30,056 nucleotides of DNA from a virus, in IMG/VR virus record IMGVR_UViG_3300020192_000061, positions 1 to 30,056 of that record, one strand, 5' to 3'. The notes under the pieces were generated by a model. That model saw nothing but the letters and a program-made list of their open reading frames with translations, had not been told where the DNA came from and did no database searches. Both the position numbers and the translations under genes were made by a program. Shown piece by piece: positions 6,712 through 16,010 of this stretch; the stretch's first letter is position 1, and each line of letters starts with the position of its first letter.

Positions 6712-7171
6712 TTCGGTTCCCCTCTCTGATGTAAGTTGCATCGCTAGTTGTCACTAATCGCATTTTCTCTAGTAATTGTAGACGCGATTCTGTGAGTAGC
6801 TTGCTCACCCACATTCTACGATATGCCTCTAAGATTGTTTCGCCACCCTGTAGGTCGCTGGTGATTCTCGTCTGCTCGGTTAGCATCTCATACAGAATGA
6901 ACACCAATGACAACAGTTCGGCGTTATCATGTGTGGGAACATCCTCAATTTTTTCTATGAGATACTCGTCCCACCAATCAATAATCTCTGTCTCTGTCAG
7001 CATATCATCAGGTGTTAATCCTGTTTCGCTATCGGGCGAGTTTTGTTCGAAACCGATAACCGCTAAATCGTTGTTCTTATCGCCATCACCCTTCCAGTGA
7101 TAGCGTTTGCCAGCCGTTCTGGGGTGTGTCCCCAGAACTAATCTTAAATCAACATCTTGAATGTTTGTCAT
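6701..7171 (-). CDS. hypothetical protein downstream of the fibre, 156 aa
   Basis: Starts 4 bases after the stop of the fibre gene. Acidic, with a Trp/Asp-rich centre (TETEIIDWWDEYLIEKIEDVPTHDNAELLSLVFILYEML) and a helical C-terminus (ILEAYRRMWVSKLLTESRLQLLEKMRLV). No signal peptide. The N-terminus LRLVLGTHPRTAGKRYHWKGDGDKN may form strands. It could be a fibre assembly helper by position, but nothing in the sequence proves it. Confidence 0.65.
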   Translation of the reverse strand: MTNIQDVDLRLVLGTHPRTAGKRYHWKGDGDKNNDLAVIGFEQNSPDSETGLTPDDMLTETEIIDWWDEYLIEKIEDVPTHDNAELLSLVFILYEMLTEQTRITSDLQGGETILEAYRRMWVSKLLTESRLQLLEKMRLVTTSDATYIREGNRNAT

Positions 7172-7175
7172 GATT

Positions 7176-8873
7176 TTACCCTATTTTCTGAATATAAACT
7201 TCGGAGTACACCTCAATATTGCCGAACGAAACAGCAGCTCCAAACCCGCTTGTTGCGACGGTACTTTGACACCTATTCTGTAACTCAATCGCGGTTGTGA
7301 CTGCCAGCACAACCCGCGCCGTTACAACCGAGTCCCCGCCACCGGCTGTGCCAACAAACGCTGATGCGCCAAACGCGATTGTCGTGCCAGCTGTAATGTT
7401 CTGCAAACGGCATTGATGACGATTAACGTTAACGGCAGGCGCACGCGCGGTTATGATGTACGTTCCAGCTGAGAGCGTGATTTGGTTTGACGCTAACGTC
7501 CCAATGCCATCGGGGTCAAATGATTCTGTGTTCAATTCTCTAGTCTGCCATGCGCCGCTTGTAAACGTTCCGCCGTTGGTATTATTGGCTTTTTCGTCTC
7601 GATAGAGAGCATAAGAGACAGAGCCACCAGCAGCTGCCCAAACAGGCACACCCCCTGTAACCGTCAACACTTGCCCGGCTGTTCCGATTGCGCGTTTGGT
7701 GAGCGTGTTCGCCCCACTTGCATATAGAATATCACCGGTCGCATAAGTGCTTTGGTTTGTGCCACCGCGTGCTTCCGCAAACGTTCCGCTTGTAATTTTA
7801 GCGGTGTCTAGGCTCGGTATCTCGGACGCTATTAAGGCTCCAACCGTGAAATTACTGCCAACGCCTGATTGTTTCACGACGTGACCCGTGCCACCAGTGG
7901 CTGACAGGTTAGCGTTTGTTCCGCCCTTGCTTAGCGCAAGCGTGGTGATGTATGTGAGACCATCAACGTACGCTTTGGTGCTTGCATCCTGTGCGCTCGT
8001 CGGGTCGGTAACGTTTGATATTTTGCCAGTGTCGTCAATGGTGACCGCGCTATTTTGAAGGGTTGCGCCCCCTACGCCATCCGCACGCAACACCGAGTTA
8101 TCGGTTGCGCCCGTTGTTCCGCCGATTCCACCGCTCCCGGTGGACGTGATTTCTATCCACACCGCGCTAGCTACGGTTGCATCTAAACAGACATAGCCTC
8201 TATCCGCCGTGATGTTGTACCAAAATGAACCCACGCTATAGCCATCAGCAGAATCTTCGTTCACCGTTGGCGCAAGTGTAGCGGTGCGGTTCACTTTTAA
8301 CTCGGTGGTTACACCTGCCTCGATAATGGGGATTCCCCCATACGCACTAACGTTTGCCTCTAGCCCGCCGTGTTCGTGCGTCACTGGAATATCTAGGTTA
8401 ATCGTAATGGTATCCGTTGCGCCAACTACGGTATTAATGCCCGTTCCACCCGTGAGTATTACAGTGTTTGAGTTTGTAATGGTTTGGGGTGTACCGGTAT
8501 CCGCGTTGATGTCAAAGCTCGTCATGCCCGACCCGCTGGTTAAGCTATTCGCAAGGTCGCGCCAATACGTGCCACCAAAGTACAGCAAAATCTGAACTTC
8601 CCCCGATAGCGTGAAATCTAAGCCACTCGCGAGTTTAATGTTGCCCGTATTGTGCTTAATCGTGATAGTATCGCCTGCGTCAGCACGTAACAGCACCATA
8701 TAACCGTACTGAAACCCCGATACCGTCATCGAACCGTTGTTAATCGTGACAAGGTCGTCCGTCACTCCCGTTTCGGCTTGCACGAGATTGACAGCCTGAA
8801 CAGGGTTTATTACCCCGCTGACAATGGGGGCGTTCACCCCAACTTCTAGTCCTAGTTGCCTCAATAGTGCCAT
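7176..8873 (-). CDS. tail fibre / receptor-binding protein with C1q-like head, 565 aa
   Basis: Typical fibre composition: rich in Gly, Thr, Ser, Ala and Asn, with very few charged helices. The N-terminal 120 residues (GDTITIKHNTGNIKLASG, VQILLYFGGTYWRDL) look like a base-attachment domain. The middle holds fibre-shaft segments (DNSVLRADGVGGATLQNS, DPTSAQDASTKAYVDGL, LALSKGGTNANLSATGG, ARGGTNQSTYATGDILYAS) characteristic of phage fibres. The last 140 residues (YALYRDEKANNTNGG ... GNIEVYSEVYIQKIG) have the strand pattern of a trimeric C1q/TNF-like jelly roll, the likely receptor-contacting head. The start is preceded by aggtggcac. Confidence 0.85.
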   Translation of the reverse strand: MALLRQLGLEVGVNAPIVSGVINPVQAVNLVQAETGVTDDLVTINNGSMTVSGFQYGYMVLLRADAGDTITIKHNTGNIKLASGLDFTLSGEVQILLYFGGTYWRDLANSLTSGSGMTSFDINADTGTPQTITNSNTVILTGGTGINTVVGATDTITINLDIPVTHEHGGLEANVSAYGGIPIIEAGVTTELKVNRTATLAPTVNEDSADGYSVGSFWYNITADRGYVCLDATVASAVWIEITSTGSGGIGGTTGATDNSVLRADGVGGATLQNSAVTIDDTGKISNVTDPTSAQDASTKAYVDGLTYITTLALSKGGTNANLSATGGTGHVVKQSGVGSNFTVGALIASEIPSLDTAKITSGTFAEARGGTNQSTYATGDILYASGANTLTKRAIGTAGQVLTVTGGVPVWAAAGGSVSYALYRDEKANNTNGGTFTSGAWQTRELNTESFDPDGIGTLASNQITLSAGTYIITARAPAVNVNRHQCRLQNITAGTTIAFGASAFVGTAGGGDSVVTARVVLAVTTAIELQNRCQSTVATSGFGAAVSFGNIEVYSEVYIQKIG

Positions 8874-8886
8874 GTGCCACCTGCCT

Positions 8887-9771
8887 CTAAATTTCTATGA
8901 GCTGTCCGATAACTTGATATTGCCCTTCAATTTCTTGCACTTGTCCTGCCACCATCATTTGCCGTTCCCGCCCGATGCGAATCATAGTATGCGCTACCAT
9001 TGGATTCCCCTCAAGGCGCGGGGTGTTAATGATGTTGCGCATATCCGAGCGGATGTTAGTCGGGGTAACGCTAGTTTGCGCATCTTGCAGTGCGAACGCT
9101 TGCAACGGTATAACATCATCATCAAACAACGCGATTGCCTCGTCGTAGTCCGATTTAGTCAACGGGGAACTTAGTGCTTGCTGGGTGCTGGACGTGACTT
9201 GTAGCACATTGTCAAACGTCTTTAGTCCCACAATCACAATCGCATGGTTGCCCGCTGTCGGTATAAAACTAGAGAGACTGGTTTGCGCCCCACTGAAAAA
9301 CCGCAACGTTGCGTTGTCGTCATAGTAAAATAACGGTTGTGCGCTCACGCTAGCGCTAGGCGTGTTGGCAGTCCCAACCGGTCGAACCATCGCGATGCTT
9401 ATCATGTCAAGCGTGACAAACTTTGTCTCTGGTCTCATGGGATTTAGCACACGGGGCGAAACGTTCACTTGTCGCATCCATGTATCGTCCTGCCCCACAA
9501 CCGCTAATTCGCCTAGCCAGTTCCGACCGACCAAAACGCCCACCCCGTCACCGGTGATATAATTCGCTTGACCCGCATACACGGGAACGGGTGCGCTATA
9601 GACCGTTTGCCCGTTGCCGTCTGTTCCTTCTGCAAACCGAACAAAAATCTTATCACGGCTTGCAGGAACGTCGATTGCCCCTACGCCATTGCCCAAAACG
9701 GCTTGTCGAACATTGCGCCGTTTGTCAAGTTCACGTTTAACCCGTCCGAAAAGTGCGCCTCTCATGCTCAT
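8887..9771 (-). CDS. tail tip/baseplate-associated structural protein, 294 aa
   Basis: The start at 9771 overlaps the stop of the tail-tip gene (ATGA) with aggag 7 bases upstream; the frame is open further (to 9855) but without support. The N-terminus is basic (MSMRGALFGRVKRELDKRRN). The rest is strand-rich (VPASRDKIFVRFAEG, YSAPVPVYAGQANYI, VGVLVGRNWLGELAVVGQDD), ending in MMVAGQVQEIEGQYQVIGQLIEI. It lies between the tail-tip protein and the fibre, so it probably links fibre to tip. Family not recognised. Confidence 0.75.
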   Translation of the reverse strand: MSMRGALFGRVKRELDKRRNVRQAVLGNGVGAIDVPASRDKIFVRFAEGTDGNGQTVYSAPVPVYAGQANYITGDGVGVLVGRNWLGELAVVGQDDTWMRQVNVSPRVLNPMRPETKFVTLDMISIAMVRPVGTANTPSASVSAQPLFYYDDNATLRFFSGAQTSLSSFIPTAGNHAIVIVGLKTFDNVLQVTSSTQQALSSPLTKSDYDEAIALFDDDVIPLQAFALQDAQTSVTPTNIRSDMRNIINTPRLEGNPMVAHTMIRIGRERQMMVAGQVQEIEGQYQVIGQLIEI

Positions 9772-12692
9772 GCTCCAGCTCCTGTTCCGCACACCGTTAG
9801 CAATAATGGGGTCGGCGTAATGTCTGGGTAGGGTGGTAACGACCCGTCCCCCCATTTGAACAACACAGGATTGCCCGTTCCGGTGAAGGCGAAACTATAT
9901 TCGTGGTTGGGGCTAAACGGAAACGTTGGGATTATCCGCACATTGTCCACATACAAACCGTAACCCGATGGCGTTAGTTCTGCTAACCCGTCTGGGTTGA
10001 GATTGTAGTACCAGTAGAATGGGTCTATCGCAACGTTCGATGGAGTGTCAACCGCTGTGAACGGGTTCACGCCTATACCGTTGAATCGAATCCCCGTGAT
10101 TCTGCCAAACCCACTGCCTGCGCTTAATTCAGAAACCCATAGTCGCGCGCGCAATCTTGCATATATTACAGTGCTAAGCCCCGTCCAAGTAAACGTTCCC
10201 GTGCCGGTGGGGGGTGGGGTTTCTTGCACAATTAGGTTAATTGGGGTTGTAGCTCCTACGCTTGTGGGGGTAGCGAATACCTGCAAAAACGTAACTCCTG
10301 TGCCTAGCACCACGTCTGCATAGTCGAACTCTATGCTGGTAAATGTAGCGGGCGCAGTAATATCAATGCCAATATCCACTATTCGCACTGTGGGTCTAAC
10401 CACGCAGTCTGGGAATTTAATCCCCCCGACGGATTCAAACCCCCCTGTGCCATAGACCCCCACATCATTGCCAGCACAATACTGATTCATAGACCAACCA
10501 TCCGCGCTAGCACTAAAGTCAAATGATTTTGACCACGTACCGATATTAATCAGACTGTTGCCCTTAACCGTTAGGGTGTACGGGTCACCTAGCGTAGTGC
10601 TAAACCCCGATGAGGCGTTCGTGTTTGATGCAAACGTGCTTGTGATTGTTCTGCATCCCGGCGCAGGCGTGGGTAATGCGTCCGCAAACGCTGGGGGTAA
10701 CGGTTGCAATAACCCTAAATCCCCGCGATTCAACGGTGGTAAGTCTAGGTCACCAAACCCCGATGGCAAATTAAGGTTCGCGTTCGGCGGGAAGTCTGGA
10801 TAATTGCTAACTTCGGGCTGAACGGGCATACTCACACCGCTCACAGATGGGGTAACCGCCACTTGAATTTGTGACGAACCGCCAACGGTTTCTTCTGCAA
10901 ACGAAACTGTGACCGCGCGTGTGCCGGTGGCGTTGTCATGGTCGTAAGATACTTCGTTCAATACGAAACGCTGACTGCTATACACAATCCCGCGTATAGT
11001 ATCCCCACTCGCAACTGCTAGCGTAAACCAATAACCCCATGAGGGCGTGAGGATGTACCAAGCATCAAACAACCCCGAACTATAGGTGACCGCGCGGTTT
11101 GCATCAGCATAAAAGTCGGCGGTACGTTGGCGAACCTCTAACAGCGCGTTAGTAATCGTCAAGTTGGCGCGCAGAATTTGTGAGTTCTCTTGCCGTGTTT
11201 CGCCACCTTCGCCACGCGCTTCCGCTGGAGCTTTACCTGAAAATGCTTGCACTGCTCGAGTGCTTGTGTTGTATCCACCAAAACCAGCGATAAGCACGCC
11301 AACGCGATTGCTATAATCTCGCGTGACAGTAATGTCCAACGCATCGGCAACGGTGATTTGAGCAATGGTGCTTAACGCGCTTCTGTCAGCGCTCGGTAGT
11401 AATGACGGGTTGCGCCTAAACCGTGAAACCCCCACACCTGAAAACTCAATGTGTGCGTTTGCCTGTGACAAAATGCCATTGAGTGCCTCTAACGCGCTCT
11501 CACTGTTTTCTTTGGTCGAAAGGTCACTAAATGCGTGGTCGTCTAACGACGTGGGAAAACTTAATGAGCAAACCGTGTTGAGTGTCGTCTGCCACACGAT
11601 TCCAAAACATGCGCTTCGTGGTACGGTTGGGTTAGTTACGTCCCCCCACTTTGATGGGCTTGCGGAATAGCTATAGCCATAACCAGTAATTGGGATGGTC
11701 GCGAGTTGCGAAGCTACCCCTGACAGGTTAAATTCACATTCGCTTATTGCGCTAGCATTTGCATCCCCACGCAATGATACCGATTCAGATTCAAACCGCC
11801 CAACCATGTCAATGACTGTTTGGCTAGCGTTGTCTATCGTGAATAGCACGCATAACGTTTTGTCTAGTATCGTGCTGACATCTGCAAACGCCCGTACCGA
11901 AGCGTTCGAACCATCCTCTAGCGTGGTCGTCATGCTCGCGCCGTCAACATTCTGCAATGACCATGACGCACTATCGGGATTGCCACAAAACACTGGGAAC
12001 GTAAAGTAGCTCGCGCGTCCGCCATTGTCTGTGACCGTTAGCCGAACCCATCGAACCGTGTCGCCTGATGGGAACGATACCGTGATGTTTTGTGTGGTGG
12101 TTGTGCCAATTGTGATTGTGCCATCGGCAACATTCCATAGCCATGCGCTAACCGTAGCACTCGCCTGCAATGTTTGCGCGGATGGCGTTAACGCTACACT
12201 TGCACTAACAGCTGTTGTGGGTAGAACAATCGCGCTTGGCAATCCCGCAATAATGGGGGGGTTGCCTGTAAACGCGATGTCCCAATCCATGTATTCTTCT
12301 TTGGTGGCAGGGTTAATCGCGCGCAAACGTTCCCATATCCGATAATCATTCGTTACGGTTATCGTCATGTTATTGGTTATCGCTGATGACGTTTCGTTGA
12401 TGTACAGAATCGTAGACGTGCCAACTTTGCGGACACGACCAACAAAAACAGCACTCTGCAAATCAGTGCCAGTGCCGATGTAGACCGTCATGCCTTGACG
12501 GATGTCACCAAACGCGCCGATGCTCACAGTATCAAAAATGACCTGTGCAAATGATGCGCTAAATGTGACTTGATTCACCAACGCACGGAACACAATCGTA
12601 TTTGGCAACAACGCGCAATACTGTTTTCCACTCCAATTGCCACGCAATGCGGTTAGTTCTCCTGCTGTCAATACGGCGTTAAATGCTGGCAT
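9768..12692 (-). CDS. large tail-tip protein with PKD/Ig-like domain, 974 aa
   Basis: Largest tail gene after the tape measure, in the position of a tip/central hub protein. The N-terminal part (1-145) is strand-rich. Residues about 150-235 read as a PKD/Ig-like domain (SVALTPSAQTLQASATVSAWLWNVADG ... VRWVRLTVTDNGG). A hub-like region follows (about 240-640; e.g. ALEALNGILSQANAHIEFSGVG, DALDITVTRDYSNRVGVLIAG). Then comes a Pro/Leu-rich linker (PDFPPNANLNLPSGFGDLDLPPLNRGDLG) and a 270-residue C-terminal beta-rich region that could bind surface polysaccharide. The ATG at 12692 has only a weak agggtggtagggt leader. Confidence 0.8.
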   Translation of the reverse strand: MPAFNAVLTAGELTALRGNWSGKQYCALLPNTIVFRALVNQVTFSASFAQVIFDTVSIGAFGDIRQGMTVYIGTGTDLQSAVFVGRVRKVGTSTILYINETSSAITNNMTITVTNDYRIWERLRAINPATKEEYMDWDIAFTGNPPIIAGLPSAIVLPTTAVSASVALTPSAQTLQASATVSAWLWNVADGTITIGTTTTQNITVSFPSGDTVRWVRLTVTDNGGRASYFTFPVFCGNPDSASWSLQNVDGASMTTTLEDGSNASVRAFADVSTILDKTLCVLFTIDNASQTVIDMVGRFESESVSLRGDANASAISECEFNLSGVASQLATIPITGYGYSYSASPSKWGDVTNPTVPRSACFGIVWQTTLNTVCSLSFPTSLDDHAFSDLSTKENSESALEALNGILSQANAHIEFSGVGVSRFRRNPSLLPSADRSALSTIAQITVADALDITVTRDYSNRVGVLIAGFGGYNTSTRAVQAFSGKAPAEARGEGGETRQENSQILRANLTITNALLEVRQRTADFYADANRAVTYSSGLFDAWYILTPSWGYWFTLAVASGDTIRGIVYSSQRFVLNEVSYDHDNATGTRAVTVSFAEETVGGSSQIQVAVTPSVSGVSMPVQPEVSNYPDFPPNANLNLPSGFGDLDLPPLNRGDLGLLQPLPPAFADALPTPAPGCRTITSTFASNTNASSGFSTTLGDPYTLTVKGNSLINIGTWSKSFDFSASADGWSMNQYCAGNDVGVYGTGGFESVGGIKFPDCVVRPTVRIVDIGIDITAPATFTSIEFDYADVVLGTGVTFLQVFATPTSVGATTPINLIVQETPPPTGTGTFTWTGLSTVIYARLRARLWVSELSAGSGFGRITGIRFNGIGVNPFTAVDTPSNVAIDPFYWYYNLNPDGLAELTPSGYGLYVDNVRIIPTFPFSPNHEYSFAFTGTGNPVLFKWGDGSLPPYPDITPTPLLLTVCGTGAGA

Positions 12693-12764
12693 ACCCTACC
12701 ACCCTACTCTATCGCGCTATGCGCACAAATTAGAACATATAAAACACATATAGAACGCCTGATT
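12693..12764 (-). promoter_or_regulatory. AT-rich gap with tandem 11-bp repeat upstream of tail-tip gene
   Basis: This 72-bp gap is unusual in a tightly packed operon. Read on the minus strand it has two adjacent copies of gttYtatatgt (gttctatatgt, gttttatatgt). The plus-strand segment 12741-12753 matches 32-44 at 12 of 13 positions. It could be an internal promoter or operator for the tip and fibre genes, but no canonical -35/-10 pair is evident. Confidence 0.35.
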
Positions 12765-13193
12765 CTACAACGCTACCAACCGCGTGAACGTCAATACCAC
12801 TTCACGAAAGCCGATGCCCGAATAACCGCCTACTGAAAACACGGTTGGCGTTAGTTCGCCGTTGTCGTCAATTTGTAGAACCGCGTTGTAGTTGGCAAAT
12901 GTTGTGCCGTTCAACGTAGCGCGAACGGTCACAAGCCCTTCATAAGATGCGCGTAGCAAAACCATCTGCTTCGCAGTCACATAGCTAAACGTCCATGTGA
13001 TGCTGGAAAACCCAGCAAAGGTGGAAGTCCCATTCGCTCTGATGCGACGCTCCCCCCTTCGCCATGTACTCCATGCCGTCGGGGAGATAAACGCTACACC
13101 GTCCGCATCCGTGATACTGGTGATGAGGGCAAGCCCCCCCGCGTTATTGATGCCGACCGCTATCTGATAGTCGTTTGTCACGAAAACCGCCAT
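12765..13193 (-). CDS. minor/distal tail protein, 142 aa
   Basis: Directly follows the tape measure gene, with a gagggtgac ribosome binding site before the ATG. Beta-rich, with a segment typical of small tail proteins behind the tape measure: GFSSITWTFSYVTAKQMVLL, then a strand-turn-strand region GLVTVRATLNGTTFANYNAVL. By position and pattern it is likely the distal tail or tail-tip adaptor that joins tube and tip. Family assignment is by context. Confidence 0.75.
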   Translation of the reverse strand: MAVFVTNDYQIAVGINNAGGLALITSITDADGVAFISPTAWSTWRRGERRIRANGTSTFAGFSSITWTFSYVTAKQMVLLRASYEGLVTVRATLNGTTFANYNAVLQIDDNGELTPTVFSVGGYSGIGFREVVLTFTRLVAL

Positions 13194-13202
13194 GTCACCC
13201 TC

Positions 13203-15302
13203 CTAGTATCCCAAACTATTTAGAACTCTCAAAACTTCGTTGCCAATTGCCGACGGGTTGTTGCCCGTTATCGCTACGTTGTTTGTCTGTGAGCGCGATG
13301 TCGTGTTGTTGGTCACGGGTGTACTCCCTCGCCCACCAAGTACAGCATCCCTCAATTGGGAGATGATTGCAATTTCACCCCTAGCGATTTGCTCCTGAAG
13401 ATTCAGTTTCGCTTGCCCTGTTTGTTGCGCTAATTTCAATTCAGCACGCGCTTGCTCTAATTGCCGATTGTATGCAATTCGCGCTTGCTCTTGTTGTCTG
13501 CGCGTGTTCTCGGTGATGTCGCGTAGTTGTTGGGCAAATGCAATGTTCCGCTCACGCCGTTCAATTTCAAACGCCCGTTGACGGTCCTGCGATTCGATGG
13601 CGCGCTGTATTTCAGTTTCCTGTGCCTGCTCATCAAACGCGAGTCGCTCATCATCTAACCGTCGTTGGGTATCACGTGCGAGATTGCGTAAGCCCAAGAA
13701 GTCGCGTTCGGCAATCAAATCGCCTTCGGTGCGTAGCGCGTCCCTACGTATATCTCTCAATGACCGATTAAAATCGCGCGCCTGTTGCAACTGTTCTTCG
13801 TTGTTTTTGATGCGCACTTCCAGTTCATCATCGGCGCGTTTGCGTTCCTGTGCCAACACATCATCGCGAAGCTTCGTTCTTGCATCTTGCCTCGCAAGTT
13901 TTTCATTGCGTGTAATGTCTTCAAACGCATTGTTCAGGGTCGTTTTGGCGTTATTAATCGCCTTGTTGTAATTCTCTTGCGCCTGCTTAGCGCGGTCAAG
14001 TGCTTGTTGCTGTTCATTCGCTTGTTTCTCTACAGCACGTTGAGAGTCATTGCGTTGTTTTTCCGCAGTCCTATCCGCCTCTTTTTGCGCGGTTTCGGCT
14101 TCCTTCGTGCGCGATTCTTCTGCTTTCTTAGCATCAGCAACCGCAAATTTGCCGTTAGCAATCGCTTGGTTGTACGCCTCTATTGAGGATTGCGAACTGT
14201 TGAGGCTACTTTCAAGCGTAGCAATTTGTGACGTTACTGCCTCATATGCAGTTGACCCCACGTCTAACGTTTCTAATTGTGTGGCTAGTGTTTCCTGTAA
14301 TTCGCGTTCTAATGCTATGCGGGTCTCGAGTTGCGCGATTGTCTTTTTTGCATCTTCACTGGATGCGCCACCCACGATTGCCTCGATAACGCCACGCTCT
14401 GATGCAAACGCGCTATCTAACGAACGCGCTAAATCGTTAACAGCAAATTTTCCGTCTTCTAGTGCGATGGAGAGCTGGCGAATCTGCGCGTCATAGCTAT
14501 TGACCGTGTCTTTCGATTTGGTGATTTGAGTAGCGAGAGCTTCTTCTTCGGGGCTAGTTAACCGATAAGCGGTTTGCAAAATCCCCTGCGCTTCGATGCT
14601 CTTCGCATATAAGGTTTCAGCATTTTTAAGCAATTCGCCTTCTTGTTGACGCAAACGGTTTAATTCACCGAGTGAACTCTCTGCATCTAAAGATGTTGCG
14701 CCCCGCGCTGCATTCTCGCGAACTTGGCGATTTGCCTCTATCGTACTCATCACCATTTTGGCGGATTTTTCGCTCTCAACTTGCAGTGCTTGAAACACTA
14801 CAGTGACCGCAACGATTGCTCCAACCACTGCCAACCCAGCCGGTCCCAACGAACCAGCAGCCGCACCAATTGCGCCCGGCAACCCAACGAAGGCTTCTTT
14901 AAGTTTCGGCAACGCTTCAATGATTGCAGGAACTTCCGCAACTGCGCCAATCGCACCGCTGACTTCCGTACCACCGAATGAGCCAATCGCCCCACCCACC
15001 GTCCGCAGGTTACTCTCAACATCCCCCGCAAGACTTACGCGATTGGATGTTTCGCTAAAACGGTCGTTGGCAACCTTGACGCTATCGGCTAACGATTGCA
15101 TAGACTTCTTAGCGGTGTCCGCTTCGGTTTTGACCTTTGATAATCCTGTGGCTATGTTGTCACCGGGCTTAACCCGTGATAGCCCCATCAGCTCCTTCTC
15201 TAGTTTTGAGACAGATTTGCTTGCATCGGTGAGGGCTTTTTGGCTACGCGCCACACTTTCTTTATCAACCTCAATCCCAAACTTGATTGAATCCTCTGCC
15301 AT
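13203..15302 (-). CDS. tail tape measure protein, 699 aa
   Basis: The N-terminal 110 residues are helical, starting EDSIKFGIEVDKESVARSQKAL as in many tape measures. A Gly/Ala-rich hydrophobic region (about 120-175; GAAAGSLGPAGLAVVGAIVAVTVVFQAL) probably crosses the cell membrane during DNA entry. Long coiled coil follows to about residue 660, with heavy Gln/Arg/Glu content (e.g. RKRADDELEVRIKNNEEQLQQARD). At roughly 1.5 angstrom per residue, the family rule predicts a tail near 100 nm. Preceded by the frameshifted chaperones and followed by minor tail genes, the standard order. Ribosome binding site gggagggtgac. Confidence 0.9.
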   Translation of the reverse strand: MAEDSIKFGIEVDKESVARSQKALTDASKSVSKLEKELMGLSRVKPGDNIATGLSKVKTEADTAKKSMQSLADSVKVANDRFSETSNRVSLAGDVESNLRTVGGAIGSFGGTEVSGAIGAVAEVPAIIEALPKLKEAFVGLPGAIGAAAGSLGPAGLAVVGAIVAVTVVFQALQVESEKSAKMVMSTIEANRQVRENAARGATSLDAESSLGELNRLRQQEGELLKNAETLYAKSIEAQGILQTAYRLTSPEEEALATQITKSKDTVNSYDAQIRQLSIALEDGKFAVNDLARSLDSAFASERGVIEAIVGGASSEDAKKTIAQLETRIALERELQETLATQLETLDVGSTAYEAVTSQIATLESSLNSSQSSIEAYNQAIANGKFAVADAKKAEESRTKEAETAQKEADRTAEKQRNDSQRAVEKQANEQQQALDRAKQAQENYNKAINNAKTTLNNAFEDITRNEKLARQDARTKLRDDVLAQERKRADDELEVRIKNNEEQLQQARDFNRSLRDIRRDALRTEGDLIAERDFLGLRNLARDTQRRLDDERLAFDEQAQETEIQRAIESQDRQRAFEIERRERNIAFAQQLRDITENTRRQQEQARIAYNRQLEQARAELKLAQQTGQAKLNLQEQIARGEIAIISQLRDAVLGGRGSTPVTNNTTSRSQTNNVAITGNNPSAIGNEVLRVLNSLGY

Positions 15303-15303
15303 G

Positions 15304-16001
15304 TCACCCTCCCTTCGCTAGTTGCTTCTGTACGTCCACTAATTCAGCCTCAAGATTAACATACTCGTCTAACAAATCGTATGCGGTAAAATCGTTTATC
15401 ACATAAATGGGCTGGTCTACCAACGCCCCGCTAAATGGATACGATACATAATTACTCGCCCGCCACATTTGCCACCACCAAAACGTATTACTCTCGTCCG
15501 CGATGTTGGTCGTGTCTAGAGTAACCGCTACCTCGTCCAGACGTTCCTGTATCATCGTAGCGAGGCTAATGCCTGTTGCTTTCCCAAATGCCTTTGCGCG
15601 CGCCAACCTGTTTTTAAGCCGATTCCATTGGTCGGCACGCTCGGTTACTTTGGGACGGTTATTTTGTCTACACGGTCTAGAGTGCCTGTCAGCGCATCAG
15701 CAAAACTTGGCGAAACCGCTAACATATCCCAAAATGCTTTGTAAGCTGTTCCGAGTTGTGTGCGTGACGATTCTGCTTCAACCCACCATGCTACATCTTC
15801 AGCGGGTGTGACTTGTAGAATGAAACTGGTGAACTTAAATACCTTCGCCCACATCACGGGTTTATCAGCAACGGTTTCATAGGTTTCCCCTAGCCCCGAT
15901 AGTACTGCCTCATTGATGAACGGCGCGAACATACTCATTAACCCATTGCGTGGGGTGACCACATACGCCACCCCGTCGAACTCAAACGTTTCGCTAATCA
16001 T
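15304..16001 (-). CDS. tail assembly chaperone gpGT fusion by -1 frameshift, about 232 aa
   Basis: The second chaperone frame (ending at 15304) has no good start of its own. It is open upstream and overlaps the end of the gpG frame, so it is reached by a -1 slip at C CCA AAG (15648-15654). After the slip the frame reads PKVTERADQWNRLKNRLARA then KAFGKATGISLATMIQERLDE, a basic helical segment typical of gpT-like domains, and ends VNLEAELVDVQKQLAKGG. The product would be 118 residues of gpG plus 114 of the T part. In lambda-type phages gpG and gpGT bind the tape measure and recruit tube subunits. Confidence 0.85.
15645..16001 (-). CDS. tail assembly chaperone gpG, 118 aa
   Basis: Unshifted product, starting at the ATG at 16001 with aggtgg a few bases upstream (GTG codons at 16004 and 16010 are alternatives). 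The sequence is MISETFEFDGVAYVVTPRNG, then a helical acidic body (WAKVFKFTSFILQVTPAEDVAWWVEAESSRTQLGTAYKAFWDML), ending DRVDKITVPK. Lies between the major tail protein and the tape measure, the invariant place for gpG. The stop TAA comes immediately after the slippery heptamer. Confidence 0.85.
   Translation of the reverse strand: MISETFEFDGVAYVVTPRNGLMSMFAPFINEAVLSGLGETYETVADKPVMWAKVFKFTSFILQVTPAEDVAWWVEAESSRTQLGTAYKAFWDMLAVSPSFADALTGTLDRVDKITVPK
15648..15654 (-). promoter_or_regulatory. -1 ribosomal frameshift slippery site C CCA AAG
   Basis: On the minus strand the heptamer cccaaag lies in the gpG frame as C CCA AAG, matching X XXY YYZ, one codon before the gpG stop (15645-15647). The gpT frame continues without a stop from this point to 15304 and is offset by exactly -1. 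Confidence 0.85.
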
Positions 16002-16010
16002 CACGACCAC

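Noticed and set aside
6188-6757. 189-aa plus-strand open frame opposite the membrane-anchored coiled-coil gene
   Set aside because: Cys/Ser/Ile-rich composition typical of antisense translation, no ribosome binding site, and the minus-strand gene has better features and operon context.
13597-15321. Several plus-strand open frames within the tape measure gene
   Set aside because: They mirror the helical low-stop minus-strand coding sequence, have biased compositions and no start signals.
15304-15606. Independent gene with a TTG start for the T-domain frame
   Set aside because: No Shine-Dalgarno, the frame is open upstream with conserved-looking sequence, and a slippery site with exact -1 offset explains its expression.
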